Positions 15,842-24,878 are shown, numbered from the stretch's first letter. The stretch is 64,000 nt of DNA from Streptomyces griseoincarnatus (GCA_014649575.1 BMTH01000015.1:1-64000), one strand, 5' to 3'. The notes: a model not told the origin generated them from the letters alone. Program-made: numbers and translations.

Positions 15842-17929
15842 TCAGCGCCGGGCGGCGGCGATCGATTCCCGCGCGACGGCGGCCACGTTGTCGGCGGTGA
15901 AGCCGTACTCCTGGAACAGCACCTTGCCGTCGGCGGAGGCGCCGAAGTGCTCCAGCGAGACGATGCGGCCGGCGTCGCCCACGTACTTGTGCCAGGTGAG
16001 ACCGATGCCCGCCTCGACGGCCACGCGCGCCTTCACGGACGGCGGCAGGACGCTGTCCCGGTACCCCTGGTCCTGCTCCTCGAACCACTCGACGGACGGC
16101 ATCGACACCACGCGCGTCGGCACGCCGTCGGCCTGGAGCCGCTCGCGCGCCTCGACGGCGACGTGCACCTCGGAGCCGGTGGCGATCAGGACGACCTCGG
16201 GCTCGCCGCCCTCGGCCTCGAACAGCACGTAGCCGCCGCGGGCCGCGTCCTCGTCGGGCTCGTACGTCGGCACGCCCTGGCGGGTGAGCGCCAGACCGTG
16301 CGGGGCGCCCTTGCCGAACTCCTTGGTCCAGCGCTTGAGGATCTCGCGCCAGGCGATCGCGGTCTCGTTCGCGTCGGCCGGGCGGACCACGTTCAGGCCC
16401 GGGATGGCGCGCAGCGACGCGAGGTGCTCGACCGGCTGGTGGGTCGGGCCGTCCTCGCCGAGACCGATGGAGTCGTGCGTCCACACGTACGTCACCGGCA
16501 GGTGCATCAGCGCGGACAGACGCACGGCGTTGCGCATGTAGTCCGAGAACACCAGGAAGGTGCCGGCGTAGATGCGGGTGTTGCCGTGCAGCGCGATGCC
16601 GTTCATCTCCGCGGCCATGGAGTGCTCGCGGATGCCGAAGTGGATCGTGCGGCCGTACGGGTTCGCCTCCGGCAGCGGGTTGTCCGCCGGGAGGAACGAC
16701 GACGTCTTGTCGATCGTCGTGTTGTTGGAGCCGGCGAGGTCGGCCGAGCCGCCCCACAGCTCCGGGATCACCGCGCCGAGCGCCTGCAGCACCTTGCCGG
16801 AGGCGGCGCGGGTGGCGACGCCCTTGCCCGGCTCGAACACCGGCAGCGCGTCCTGCCAGCCCTTGGGCAGCTCACCGGCGGCGATCCGGTCGTACTCGGC
16901 GGCGCGCTCGGGGTTGTTGTCCCGCCACTGCTGGAAGGACTTCTCCCACACGGAGCGGGCGGCCTGGCCGCGCTCCAGCGCCCTGCGGGTGTGCGCGATG
17001 ACCTCGTCGGCGACCTCGAAGGTCTTCTCCGGGTCGAAGCCCAGGACGCGCTTGGTGGCCGCGACCTCGTCGTCGCCGAGCGCCGAGCCGTGCGCGGCCT
17101 CGGTGTTCTGCGCGTTCGGGGCGGGCCAGGCGATGATCGAGCGCATCGCGATGAAGGACGGCCGGTCGGTGACCTTCTTCGCCTCCTGGATCGCGTCGTA
17201 GATCGCGTTCGGGTCCAGGTCGCCGTCGGGCTTCGGGGCCACGCGCTGCACGTGCCAGCCGTACGCCTCGTACCGCTTGACCGTGTCCTCGGAGACGGCC
17301 GTCTCCGTGTCGCCCTCGATCGAGATGTGGTTGTCGTCCCACAGCAGGATCAGGTTGCCGAGCTTCTGGTGCCCGGCCAGCGAGGACGCCTCGGCGGAGA
17401 TGCCCTCCTGGAGGCAGCCGTCACCGGCGATGCAGTAGATGTGGTGGTCGAACGGCGACTCCCCGGCGGGGGCCTCCGGGTCGAACAGCCCGCGCTCGTA
17501 GCGGGCGGCCATCGCCATGCCCACCGCGTTGGCGACACCCTGGCCGAGCGGGCCGGTCGTGGTCTCCACGCCCGTGGTGTGCCCGTACTCCGGGTGGCCC
17601 GGGGTCTTCGAGCCCCAGGTGCGGAAGGACTTCAGGTCGTCCAGCTCCAGGCCGAAGCCGGCCAGGTAGAGCTGGGTGTAGAGGGTCAGGGACGAGTGAC
17701 CGGCGGACAGCACGAAGCGGTCTCGCCCGACCCAGTCGGCGTCCGCCGGGTCGTGCCGCATCACCTTCTGGAAGAGGGTGTAGGCGGCAGGCGCCAGGCT
17801 CATCGCCGTACCCGGATGGCCGTTGCCGACCTTCTGTACGGCATCGGCGGCCAGGACGCGGGCGGTGTCGACGGCCCGCTGGTCCAGCTCGGTCCACTCG
17901 AGGTCTGTGGTGGTCGGCTTTGTGCTCAC
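15842..17929 (-). CDS. tkt: Transketolase
   Basis: Thiamine-diphosphate enzyme moving two-carbon units between sugar phosphates; 695 aa. Visible motifs are GHPGTAMSLAPAAYTLF (N-terminal active-site His region), GDGCLQEGISAEASSLAGH with the GDG...N cofactor motif, the DSIGLGEDGPTHQPVEHL pyrimidine-domain stretch, and a C-terminal domain from EPEVVLIATGSEV. GTG start at 17929. It is the first gene of the pentose phosphate operon, so the promoter must lie between it and the divergent ctaB. Confidence 0.97.
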   Translation of the reverse strand: MSTKPTTTDLEWTELDQRAVDTARVLAADAVQKVGNGHPGTAMSLAPAAYTLFQKVMRHDPADADWVGRDRFVLSAGHSSLTLYTQLYLAGFGLELDDLKSFRTWGSKTPGHPEYGHTTGVETTTGPLGQGVANAVGMAMAARYERGLFDPEAPAGESPFDHHIYCIAGDGCLQEGISAEASSLAGHQKLGNLILLWDDNHISIEGDTETAVSEDTVKRYEAYGWHVQRVAPKPDGDLDPNAIYDAIQEAKKVTDRPSFIAMRSIIAWPAPNAQNTEAAHGSALGDDEVAATKRVLGFDPEKTFEVADEVIAHTRRALERGQAARSVWEKSFQQWRDNNPERAAEYDRIAAGELPKGWQDALPVFEPGKGVATRAASGKVLQALGAVIPELWGGSADLAGSNNTTIDKTSSFLPADNPLPEANPYGRTIHFGIREHSMAAEMNGIALHGNTRIYAGTFLVFSDYMRNAVRLSALMHLPVTYVWTHDSIGLGEDGPTHQPVEHLASLRAIPGLNVVRPADANETAIAWREILKRWTKEFGKGAPHGLALTRQGVPTYEPDEDAARGGYVLFEAEGGEPEVVLIATGSEVHVAVEARERLQADGVPTRVVSMPSVEWFEEQDQGYRDSVLPPSVKARVAVEAGIGLTWHKYVGDAGRIVSLEHFGASADGKVLFQEYGFTADNVAAVARESIAAARR

Positions 17930-18275
17930 CCTGAGTCAGGGCTCCTCTCCACATGTCGGATGCCGGTGACTGCCCACCGGCGTGGTCGAGCCTACCCCCG
18001 TAGGACGTGCCTTTTTCCGGGTCGTTCCAGAGTGCGGGCACTCCCCGGGATCCGCCTCCTGACCGGTGAGTTTCCGCATTCGGCAGATGAATACGGAGCC
18101 GCTCATCCGCGTGCTCAATCGAGCTTCGGGACGCACCTCGGAGAGGGGGCCGCGAACACGACCGGACCCCCGCGAATGCCGGGGTCTGGGCAACGTCTAG
18201 AGTGGCGTGGTACGCGCGAGCCTTTACCTGCACTTCACAGGGACGGCTCGCTGGGATGTCTCTGTAGGGGTGTGC
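17930..18275. other. 346-bp divergent regulatory gap between tkt and ctaB
   Basis: No supported gene lies here. It must hold the promoters for the pentose phosphate operon (minus) and ctaB (plus). A TAGAGT hexamer at 18198-18203 is a possible -10 for ctaB, without a convincing -35. I see no clear operator. Confidence 0.5.
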
Positions 18276-19223
18276 GTGACGGCCGTTGAATCCCGCCCGG
18301 CGGGGGTTTTGGGGACGAGTCAGAGCCCTGCGCATCGGCCGTTCCGGGCCCGTGTCATGGCCTTCGTGGCTCTCACCAAGCCGCGGATCATCGAACTGCT
18401 GCTGATCACCACCGTCCCGGTGATGTTCCTGGCGCAGCAGGGCGTGCCCGACCTGACGCTCGTGCTGCTGACCTGTGTCGGCGGCTACCTGTCGGCGGGC
18501 GGCGCCAACGCGCTCAACATGTACATCGACCGCGACATCGACGCGCTGATGGACCGCACCTCGCAGCGCCCGCTGGTGACCGGCATGGTCAGCCCGCGCG
18601 AGGCCCTGGTCTTCGGCATCACCCTGGCGGTCGTCTCCACGCTGCTGTTCGGCCTCACCGTCAACTGGCTGTCCGCCTGGCTGTCCCTCGGCGCGCTCCT
18701 CTTCTACGTCGTCGTCTACACGATGATCCTCAAGCGCCGCACCGCGCAGAACATCGTGTGGGGCGGCATCGCCGGCTGCATGCCGGTGCTGATCGGCTGG
18801 TCCGCCGTCACCAACTCGATGTCCTGGGCCCCGGTCGTCCTCTTCCTCGTCATCTTCTTCTGGACGCCGCCGCACTACTGGCCGCTGTCCATGAAGGTGA
18901 AGGAGGACTACGCGCGCGTGGGCGTGCCGATGCTGCCGGTCGTCGCCGGCAACAAGGCGGTCGCCAAGCAGATCGTCCTCTACAGCTGGGTGATGGTCGG
19001 CGTGTCGCTGCTGCTCACCCCGATGGGCTACACCGGCTGGTTCTACACCGCGGTCGCCCTGGCGGCCGGCGGCTGGTGGCTCTGGGAGGCGCACGCGCTG
19101 CTGCACCGCGCCAAGGCCGAGGTGACGGGCGCCAAGCTCAAGGAGATGCGCCTCTTCCACTGGTCCATCACCTACGTCTCGCTGCTCTTCGTCGCCATCG
19201 CGGTGGACCCCTTCCTGCGCTGA
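18276..19223 (+). CDS. ctaB: Protohaem IX farnesyltransferase (haem O synthase)
   Basis: Integral membrane prenyltransferase that adds a farnesyl group to haem B, giving haem O for cytochrome aa3 oxidase. About 315 aa with nine predicted helices. The UbiA-type metal/prenyl site NMYIDRDIDALMDRT is near residue 90, preceded by ALTKPRIIELLL. The conserved FFWTPPHYWPL lies mid-protein. I prefer GTG 18276 because AGGGG sits five bases upstream; GTG 18270, two codons earlier, is an alternative. It pairs functionally with ctaA at 22 kb. A very stable terminator follows. Confidence 0.95.
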   Translation: MTAVESRPAGVLGTSQSPAHRPFRARVMAFVALTKPRIIELLLITTVPVMFLAQQGVPDLTLVLLTCVGGYLSAGGANALNMYIDRDIDALMDRTSQRPLVTGMVSPREALVFGITLAVVSTLLFGLTVNWLSAWLSLGALLFYVVVYTMILKRRTAQNIVWGGIAGCMPVLIGWSAVTNSMSWAPVVLFLVIFFWTPPHYWPLSMKVKEDYARVGVPMLPVVAGNKAVAKQIVLYSWVMVGVSLLLTPMGYTGWFYTAVALAAGGWWLWEAHALLHRAKAEVTGAKLKEMRLFHWSITYVSLLFVAIAVDPFLR

Positions 19224-19240
19224 GACGCCCATCCGCACGC

Positions 19241-19284
19241 CGACGGGCGGGGCACGTGGCCAAGGCCACGGACCCCGCCCGTCG
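19241..19284 (+). terminator. Long hairpin terminator after ctaB
   Basis: A 12-bp outer stem (19241-19252 with 19273-19284) continues, after a small internal loop, into a 7-bp inner stem CGTGGCC-AA-GGCCACG (19255-19270). It lies 17 bases after the ctaB stop and is among the strongest hairpins in the window. Confidence 0.85.
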
Positions 19285-19317
19285 CCGTTCGATCTACCCG
19301 TCGGTAGCATCCTGCTC

Positions 19318-19650
19318 ATGGCAGACACGCAGCAGGTGGACCCGAAGGACGGGCAGAAGGCGGCCCGGCTCGCCAAGCGGATCGGCGGCTACGCCAAGGA
19401 GCACGGCGGCGCGGAGGGGCACGTGGAGTACCTCGGACAGCGCGGCGCCCGGATCGTCCTCGTCGGCGAGGACGGCGCCTGGGGTGATGTGCACGCGCCC
19501 TCCATGGAGATCGCCCGGCTGGCCGTCGAGAAGGCGGGCATCACCGTGCACGAGCAGTTCGACGGCGACTTCGCCGCCAAGGTGAGGACCGGTCCGTACG
19601 AGTGGAGCCGCATGGCGGGCATCCAGGTCGGCGGCCCCTCCAACGACTGA
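19318..19650 (+). CDS. Conserved hypothetical 110-aa protein
   Basis: Small soluble protein of unknown function, about 110 aa with no signal peptide or membrane segment. It alternates charged and beta-rich stretches (GHVEYLGQRGARIVLVGEDGAWGDV, then SMEIARLAVEKAG), suggesting a compact alpha/beta fold. A TAGCAT -10-like hexamer ends seven bases before the ATG (19305-19310) and no ribosome site is visible, so the mRNA may be leaderless. It sits alone between ctaB and the amidohydrolase. I do not recognise a family. Confidence 0.75.
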   Translation: MADTQQVDPKDGQKAARLAKRIGGYAKEHGGAEGHVEYLGQRGARIVLVGEDGAWGDVHAPSMEIARLAVEKAGITVHEQFDGDFAAKVRTGPYEWSRMAGIQVGGPSND

Positions 19651-19734
19651 CCGTCCCCGGGGCAACACCTCTTCCCCGGTTCACCCGTTAGGACCTGTAG
19701 GCAGCGACAGCGTCCACACGGGGAGAGTCCGGAG

Positions 19735-20841
19735 ATGATCGACCCGCCGTCCCTCGTGGACCAGTACTGCCACGGCGTACTGCGTACGGAGCTGGGCCTC
19801 GGCACGTTCGAGGCCCAGTTGGCCCGCACCGAGGGACCGCCGGCGCCCGGCACCACCCTCTTCGACACCCAGACCGGGTTCGCGGTGCGCCGCTGGTGCC
19901 CGCCGCTGCTGGGGCTGGAACCGCACTGCCCGCCGGCCCGCTACCTCGCCCGCCGTCGTGAGCTGGGGACGGCCGAGGCGGGCCGCCGGCTGCTGCGGGG
20001 CAGCGGCATCACCGCCTACCTCGTCGACACCGGCCTGCCCGGCGATCTCACCGACCCCGGCGAGCTGGCCCGCGCCGGCCAGGCCGAGGCGCACGAGATC
20101 GTCCGCCTTGAGCAGCTCGCCGAACAGGTCGCCGACACCTCGGGCACCGTCGAGTCCTTCCTCGCCAACCTCGCCGAGTCGGTGCACGGCGCCGCCGCGC
20201 ACGCCGTCGCCTTCACCTCCGTCGCCGGACTGCGCCACGGTCTCGCGCTCGCCCCCGAACCGCCGGGGCCGGGGGCGGTGCGCGGCGCGGCCGGACGCTG
20301 GATGGCCGCGCGCGGCGCGGGGGACCGGCTGACCGACCCGGTGCTGCTGCGCCACCTGCTGTGGATCGCCGTGGCCTCGGGACTGCCGCTCCAGCTGCAC
20401 GCCGGGCTGGGCGCCCCCGACGCGCGCGTCGACCGCACCGACCCGGTGCTGCTCACCGACTTCGTCCGGGCCACCGTCGGCCTCGGCACCGACCTGGTGC
20501 TGCTGCACGGCTACCCGTACCACCGGCACGCCGCCCATCTCGCGGGGGTCTTCCCACACGTCTACGCCGACTGCGGCGCCGCCCTGGTCCGCACCGGCGC
20601 CCGTGCCGCGACCGTGCTGGCGGAGGTGCTGGAGCTGGCCCCCTTCGGCAAGATCCTCTTCTCCAGCGGCGCCCGCGGCCTGCCCGAGCTGCACGTCGTC
20701 GGCGCCCACCTCTTCCGCGAGGCCCTCGCCCGGGTCCTCGGCGGCTGGGTCACCGAGGGCGCCTGGTCCCTGGACGACGCCCGGCGCGTCGCCACGATGA
20801 TCGCCTCCGGCAACGCGGCTCGGGTGTACGGGCTGGACTGA
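19735..20841 (+). CDS. Amidohydrolase-superfamily protein with altered metal-site motifs
   Basis: TIM-barrel protein of 368 aa resembling the Amidohydro_2 / FluG N-terminal family. Barrel-strand motifs can be followed: VDQYCHGVL at residue ~8, LQLHAGLG around 222, LVLLHGYPYHR around 257, and a final ILFSSGARGLPEL where the catalytic Asp is usually found. In relatives the first motif is normally DHHCHG (two metal-binding His); here the first His is Tyr, and the last strand has Gly where Asp is usual. Activity may be changed or lost. ATG 19735 is preceded by GGGGAG. Its stop leads straight into a GC-rich tandem repeat. Confidence 0.75.
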   Translation: MIDPPSLVDQYCHGVLRTELGLGTFEAQLARTEGPPAPGTTLFDTQTGFAVRRWCPPLLGLEPHCPPARYLARRRELGTAEAGRRLLRGSGITAYLVDTGLPGDLTDPGELARAGQAEAHEIVRLEQLAEQVADTSGTVESFLANLAESVHGAAAHAVAFTSVAGLRHGLALAPEPPGPGAVRGAAGRWMAARGAGDRLTDPVLLRHLLWIAVASGLPLQLHAGLGAPDARVDRTDPVLLTDFVRATVGLGTDLVLLHGYPYHRHAAHLAGVFPHVYADCGAALVRTGARAATVLAEVLELAPFGKILFSSGARGLPELHVVGAHLFREALARVLGGWVTEGAWSLDDARRVATMIASGNAARVYGLD

Positions 20842-20890
20842 CCAGGATGCCGTGGGCCGGGCGCCCGGGCGCCCGGGCGGGCGGGATGCC

Positions 20891-21083
20891 CTGGATGTCG
20901 TGGGGCGGGCGTCCGGGCGGGATGCCCTGGAGGGCGTGGGGTGGGGTGTGCGGCCTGGACCGGCTGGATGTCGTGGGGCGGGCGTCCGGGCGGGATGCCC
21001 TGGAGGGCGTGGGGTGGGGTGTGCGGCCTGGACCGGCTGGATGTCGTGGGCCGGGCGCCCCGGTGGGATGCCCTGGACGGCGG
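20891..21083. repeat. 73-bp tandem duplication with degenerate flanking copy
   Basis: Two identical 73-bp units, 20891-20963 and 20964-21036, are followed by a partial diverged third unit (21037 to about 21083) and preceded by a degenerate fragment from about 20845. The unit begins CTGGATGTCGTGGGGCGGGC and contains two GGGATGCCCTGGA-like elements. 73 is not a multiple of three and no gene is disrupted. The whole 350-bp gap (20842-21191) otherwise holds only GC-rich sequence. Confidence 0.9.
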
Positions 21084-21191
21084 GGGCGGGGCCGGTGCAC
21101 GGCCCGGGCCGGCCGGAAGCTGCGGCAGGCCGGGTCCACGGCCTGCCCGGAACACGACGTCCGGGGGAGTGCCCGGGTGGAGACTGGGCGG

Positions 21192-21929
21192 ATGCAGCAG
21201 ACCGACGCCCTGCTCGACCGCTTCCTCGCCGGGCTCGCGCCCCTGTCCCCGGTCGCCGTGTGGGCGCACGGCTCACTGGCCGCCGGTGACTACGTGGAGG
21301 GCCGCAGCGACCTCGACCTGATCGCCGTCCTGCCGCATCCGCCGAGCCCCGGCGCCGTGTGGCGGGTGGCCGTCCTGCACAACCGGATGCGCGCCGAACC
21401 GCTCGCGGACGGGCTCCACTGCACGTATCTCACCCCCGGGACCGCCGCGGGCGCGGAGCGGCGCCACCTCACGTGGGCGCACGAGCGGCTGTTCCGGCGC
21501 ACCGTCACCCCGGTCACCCGGACGGAGCTGCACACCTTCGGGCGGGTGCTGCGCGGGGCGCCGCCCACCGGTGTCCTGCCGCCGGTGCCGGACGGTGAAC
21601 TCGCCGCGTACGTGATGCGCGACCAGCGCGACTACTGGCGGCCGTACGTGGACCGGACCGACCTCTGGACCCGGGACATCTGGGTCGACCTGGGCGTGGT
21701 GACCTTCGCGCGCGCCGCCGTCACCGTCAGGGAGGGCCGGCTGATCTCCAAGCGGGAGGCGCTGGAGGTGCTGCCGGGGCTGGGCGCTCCCGGGGAGGTC
21801 GTCGCGGACGTCCGGGCGCGCCGCTACGGCGGGACGGTGGCCACCGACGAGGGATGGATCCGTCGGCGCGCCGAGCTGGTCCGGGGTTACCTGGGGCCGG
21901 CGATCGACGCGCTGGTGGCCGGTTCCTGA
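21192..21929 (+). CDS. Nucleotidyltransferase-domain protein (aminoglycoside adenylyltransferase-like)
   Basis: 245-aa protein with a pol-beta nucleotidyltransferase signature near the N-terminus: AHGSLAAGDYVEGRSDLDL, which is GS...DLD with the two metal-binding aspartates. A helical C-terminal region follows (DIWVDLGVVTFARAAVTVREG, SKREALEVL), arranged as in AadA-type drug adenylyltransferases. It could modify an antibiotic or another small molecule; the substrate is unknown. ATG 21192 has GGAG nine bases upstream. The 3' end overlaps the converging ctaA gene by 43 bp. Confidence 0.8.
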   Translation: MQQTDALLDRFLAGLAPLSPVAVWAHGSLAAGDYVEGRSDLDLIAVLPHPPSPGAVWRVAVLHNRMRAEPLADGLHCTYLTPGTAAGAERRHLTWAHERLFRRTVTPVTRTELHTFGRVLRGAPPTGVLPPVPDGELAAYVMRDQRDYWRPYVDRTDLWTRDIWVDLGVVTFARAAVTVREGRLISKREALEVLPGLGAPGEVVADVRARRYGGTVATDEGWIRRRAELVRGYLGPAIDALVAGS

Positions 21930-22963
21930 GCCGGCACGGGCGTGGCCGCCGGGGCCGTCTCCTCCGGGCGTTCGCGCAGGGACAGCAGGACCCGCAGCAC
22001 CCAGATCCACATCACGCACGAGCCGAACATGTGCGCGCCCACCAGGACCTCGGGCAGGTCGGTGAAGTACTGCACATAGCCGATCACGCCCTGCGCCAGC
22101 AGGATCAGGAACAGCTCGCGGGTGCGGGCCAGCGGGCCGCTGGGGGCGTCCACCGCCTTGAGCACGAACCACAGGGCGAACGTCAGCGTCACCACGATCC
22201 ACGCCAGCACGGCGTGCAGCTTGGCCACGGCCTCCCAGTCGACCGGCATCCGCGCGACCTCGCTGGAGTCGCCCGCGTGCGGACCCGCGCCCGTGACCAC
22301 CGTGCCGACCACGATCAGCAGCACGGACGCGGCCACCAGGAACCACACCAGCTGCACCACGGCCTTGCCGACCAGCGGCCGCGGCTCGGCGTCACTCTCG
22401 CGGGTGCGCTGCCACATCACGGTGGCGACCGCGATCAGCGCCGAGGACAGCAGGAAGTGCGCCGCGACCGTGTACGGGTTCAGACCGACGAGCACCACGA
22501 TGCCGCCGAGCACCGCGTTGCCCATGACGACCCAGAACTGCGCCCAGCCCAGCCGGGTGAGGCTGCGCCGGTAAGGCTTCTGCGAGCGGGCGGCGACGAT
22601 CGCCCACCCGACGGCCGCGCACAGCACGTACGTCAGCAGGCGGTTGCCGAACTCGATGTAGCCGTGGACGCCCATCTCGGCGGTGTTGTGGATGGAGTCC
22701 TCGGTGCACTTGGGCCAGGTCGGGCAGCCCAGGCCGGAACCGGTCAGCCGGACCGCGCCGCCGGTGACCACGATGACCACCGACATCACGAGCGCGGCGA
22801 GGGCCGCGCGCCGGACGGTCCGGGGGTCCGGGGTCCAGCGGGCGGCGATGAAGGCGAGCGGGTTGCGCAGCGGCGTCGGGGCGTCGGCGCGGGTCACGTT
22901 TGGCACGCGTCCCATCGTAGGCGTCCGCTTGTGCACGCTTTCACGAGGGTCGGTCGCGGTCAT
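21887..22963 (-). CDS. ctaA: Haem A synthase (Cox15/CtaA)
   Basis: Membrane oxygenase turning haem O into haem A for cytochrome c oxidase; 358 aa with eight predicted helices. Family motifs include GGAVRLTGSGLGCPTWPKC with the cysteine pair, HGYIEFGNRLLTY with haem-ligand His/Glu, and a second-half HAVLAW and GAHMFGS. The ATG at 22963 uses a GGAG in the end of the upstream permease gene, whose stop is only eight bases away. ATG 22915 is another possibility. It is coupled to a two-gene ABC transporter, an order from memory also seen in mycobacteria. Confidence 0.93.
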   Translation of the reverse strand: MTATDPRESVHKRTPTMGRVPNVTRADAPTPLRNPLAFIAARWTPDPRTVRRAALAALVMSVVIVVTGGAVRLTGSGLGCPTWPKCTEDSIHNTAEMGVHGYIEFGNRLLTYVLCAAVGWAIVAARSQKPYRRSLTRLGWAQFWVVMGNAVLGGIVVLVGLNPYTVAAHFLLSSALIAVATVMWQRTRESDAEPRPLVGKAVVQLVWFLVAASVLLIVVGTVVTGAGPHAGDSSEVARMPVDWEAVAKLHAVLAWIVVTLTFALWFVLKAVDAPSGPLARTRELFLILLAQGVIGYVQYFTDLPEVLVGAHMFGSCVMWIWVLRVLLSLRERPEETAPAATPVPAQEPATSASIAGPR

Positions 22964-22970
22964 CGCGTGC

Positions 22971-23741
22971 TTACTCCCACCGGAAGAACTTCCCCGCGGC
23001 AGCGAGACCCACGACCGCCCAGGCGGTGAGGATCCCCAGGTCGGCCCAGGGCATCCCGCCGCCGTGCTGGAGCACGTCCCGCAGGCCCTCCGACAGCGCG
23101 GCGATGGGCAGCAGGCCGAGCACGTCCTGCGCCGCCCCGGGGAACTTGTCCAGCGGCACGACGACCCCGCCGCCGACGAGCAGCAGCAGGAAGACCAGGT
23201 TGGCGGCGGCGAGCGTGGCCTCCGCCTTGAGCGTGCCGGCCATCAGCAGCCCGAGGCCGGAGAAGGCGGCCGTGCCCAGCGCCAGCAGCGCGACCACGGC
23301 GAGGGCGCCGCCCTGCGGGTCCCAGCCGAGCATCAGCGCGATCACCGTCAGCAGGACCACCTGGAGCACCTCGGTGACCAGCACCGACAGCGTCTTGGCG
23401 GTCATCAGCCCCCAGCGCGGCAGCGGGGAGGCGGCGAGCCGCTTCAGCACGCCGTAGCGGCGCTCGAAACCGGTCGCGATGGCCTGCCCGGTGAACGCGG
23501 TCGACATCACCGCGAGCGCGAGGACGCCGGGCGCGAGGAAGTCCACCGCCGCGCCGTCGCCGGTGTCCACCACGTCCACGGTGCTGAACAGCACCAGCAG
23601 CAGGGTGGGGATGACCACGGTGAGCAGCAGCTGCTCGCCGTTGCGCAGCAGCATCTTCGTCTCGAGCACGGCCTGCGCGGCGATCATGCGGGCCGGCGGC
23701 GCGGCGCCCGGCTGCGGAGAGTAGGTCCCGGTGGCGGTCAC
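22971..23741 (-). CDS. ABC-2 type transporter permease (DrrB-like)
   Basis: 256-aa integral membrane subunit with six predicted helices and the ABC-2 pattern: amphipathic N-terminus ARMIAAQAVLETKMLLRNGEQ, then TAFTGQAIATGFERRYGVLKRLAASPLPRW, the conserved loop of drug and polysaccharide exporters. The GTG at 23741 overlaps the ATPase stop as GTGA. Its neighbours ctaA and suf suggest export or insertion linked to respiratory complex assembly, although homologues are usually annotated as antibiotic transporters. The substrate is unknown. Confidence 0.87.
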   Translation of the reverse strand: MTATGTYSPQPGAAPPARMIAAQAVLETKMLLRNGEQLLLTVVIPTLLLVLFSTVDVVDTGDGAAVDFLAPGVLALAVMSTAFTGQAIATGFERRYGVLKRLAASPLPRWGLMTAKTLSVLVTEVLQVVLLTVIALMLGWDPQGGALAVVALLALGTAAFSGLGLLMAGTLKAEATLAAANLVFLLLLVGGGVVVPLDKFPGAAQDVLGLLPIAALSEGLRDVLQHGGGMPWADLGILTAWAVVGLAAAGKFFRWE

Positions 23742-24661
23742 GAACGCAGCTCCTTGCCCGTCAGCTCCAGAAACACGTCTTCGAGCGTGTGCCGCTCCAC
23801 CGAGATCCGGTCCGGCAGGACACCGTGCTGCGCGCACCAGGACGTCACCGTGGCGAGCAGCTGCGGGTCGACCTTGCCGGTGACCCGGTACGAGCCCGGC
23901 GTCACCTCGGCGGCCGACGCGTCGGAGGGCAGCGCCTTCAGCAACGACGCCACGTCCAGCCCGGGCCGCCCGGAGAAGCGCAGGGTGTTCTCGGCGCCGC
24001 CCCGGCACAGTTCCTCGGGGGAGCCCTGGGCGACGACCCGGCCCGCGTCGATGATCGCCACGTCGTCGGCGAGCTGCTCGGCCTCATCCATGTGGTGCGT
24101 GGTGAGGACGACGGAGACGCCGTCGTCGCGCAGGTCGCGGACCAGGTCCCAGGTGGCGTGGCGGGCCTGCGGGTCGAGGCCGGCGGTCGGCTCGTCCAGG
24201 AACACCAGTTCCGGGCGGCCCACCACGGCCATCGCCAGCGCGAGCCGCTGCTGCTGCCCGCCGGACAGCCGCCGGTAGGACGTACGGCCGCAGGAGCCGA
24301 GGCCCAGGCGCTCGATCAGCGCGTCCACGTCCAGCGGGCGCGCGTGCAGCTTCGCCACGTGCCGCAGCATCTCGTCGGCCCGCGCCCCCGCGTACACGCC
24401 GCCGGACTGGAGCATCACGCCGATGCGGGGCCGCAGTGCCGCCGACTCGCGGACCGGGTCGAGGCCCAGGACGCGCACCGTGCCGGAGTCCGGCCGCCGG
24501 TACCCCTCGCAGATCTCGACCGTGGTCGTCTTGCCCGCTCCGTTGGGGCCGAGCACGGCGGTCACGCCCTGCCGGGCCGCCAGGTCGAGGCCGTCCACCG
24601 CGGTCTTCGTGCCGTACCGCTTCACCAGGGCCTGCACCTGGACCACGGGCTCACTTCGCAT
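23738..24661 (-). CDS. ABC-2 transporter ATP-binding protein (DrrA-like)
   Basis: 307-aa ATPase. Walker A GPNGAGKTTTVE, signature LSGGQQQRLALAMA and Walker B LVFLDEPTAGLDP are all intact, with TTHHMDEAE (H-loop) and a DrrA-type C-terminal extension. ATG 24661 follows a TAGACT hexamer by eight bases with no ribosome site, so the transcript may be leaderless. It is transcribed divergently from sufR and starts the ATPase-permease-ctaA operon. Confidence 0.9.
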   Translation of the reverse strand: MRSEPVVQVQALVKRYGTKTAVDGLDLAARQGVTAVLGPNGAGKTTTVEICEGYRRPDSGTVRVLGLDPVRESAALRPRIGVMLQSGGVYAGARADEMLRHVAKLHARPLDVDALIERLGLGSCGRTSYRRLSGGQQQRLALAMAVVGRPELVFLDEPTAGLDPQARHATWDLVRDLRDDGVSVVLTTHHMDEAEQLADDVAIIDAGRVVAQGSPEELCRGGAENTLRFSGRPGLDVASLLKALPSDASAAEVTPGSYRVTGKVDPQLLATVTSWCAQHGVLPDRISVERHTLEDVFLELTGKELRS

Positions 24662-24864
24662 GGGTCATGAGTCTAGGGAGCCTCCGAGGGGGCCAGGCCC
24701 GGGGGGGCGGGGAGCCGCTGGAAGGGAAACGCGGTCTTGCGCGGGCCGCCCGGAATGTGCTGCGGAACGACAAGTGCGCCGGTCGGAAGGGGTGCGGACG
24801 GTGCCGACGAGATGTTCCGGGGCGGCCCGGTCCGATCGATCAGAGATCGTTTCCGCAGGTCAGA

Positions 24865-24878
24865 TTAGGTTTACCTAA
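24865..24878. promoter_or_regulatory. Inverted repeat TTAGGT-TT-ACCTAA in the drrA/sufR gap
   Basis: A perfect 6-bp inverted repeat with a two-base spacer lies mid-gap (24662-24949). It contains the TTAGGT/ACCTAA half-sites of actinobacterial iron boxes, but the spacer is five bases shorter than the 19-bp DmdR/IdeR consensus. It may be an operator or part of the sufR promoter. Confidence 0.4.

Noticed and set aside
20852..21289. Apparent repeat-rich 145-aa protein across the 73-bp tandem units
   Set aside because: The unit length is not a multiple of three, composition is biased, and no ribosome site is seen. The frame runs into the nucleotidyltransferase gene.
24865..24878. Considered a classical DmdR/IdeR iron box
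   Set aside because: Half-sites match but the spacer is two bases instead of seven, so I list it only as an inverted repeat.
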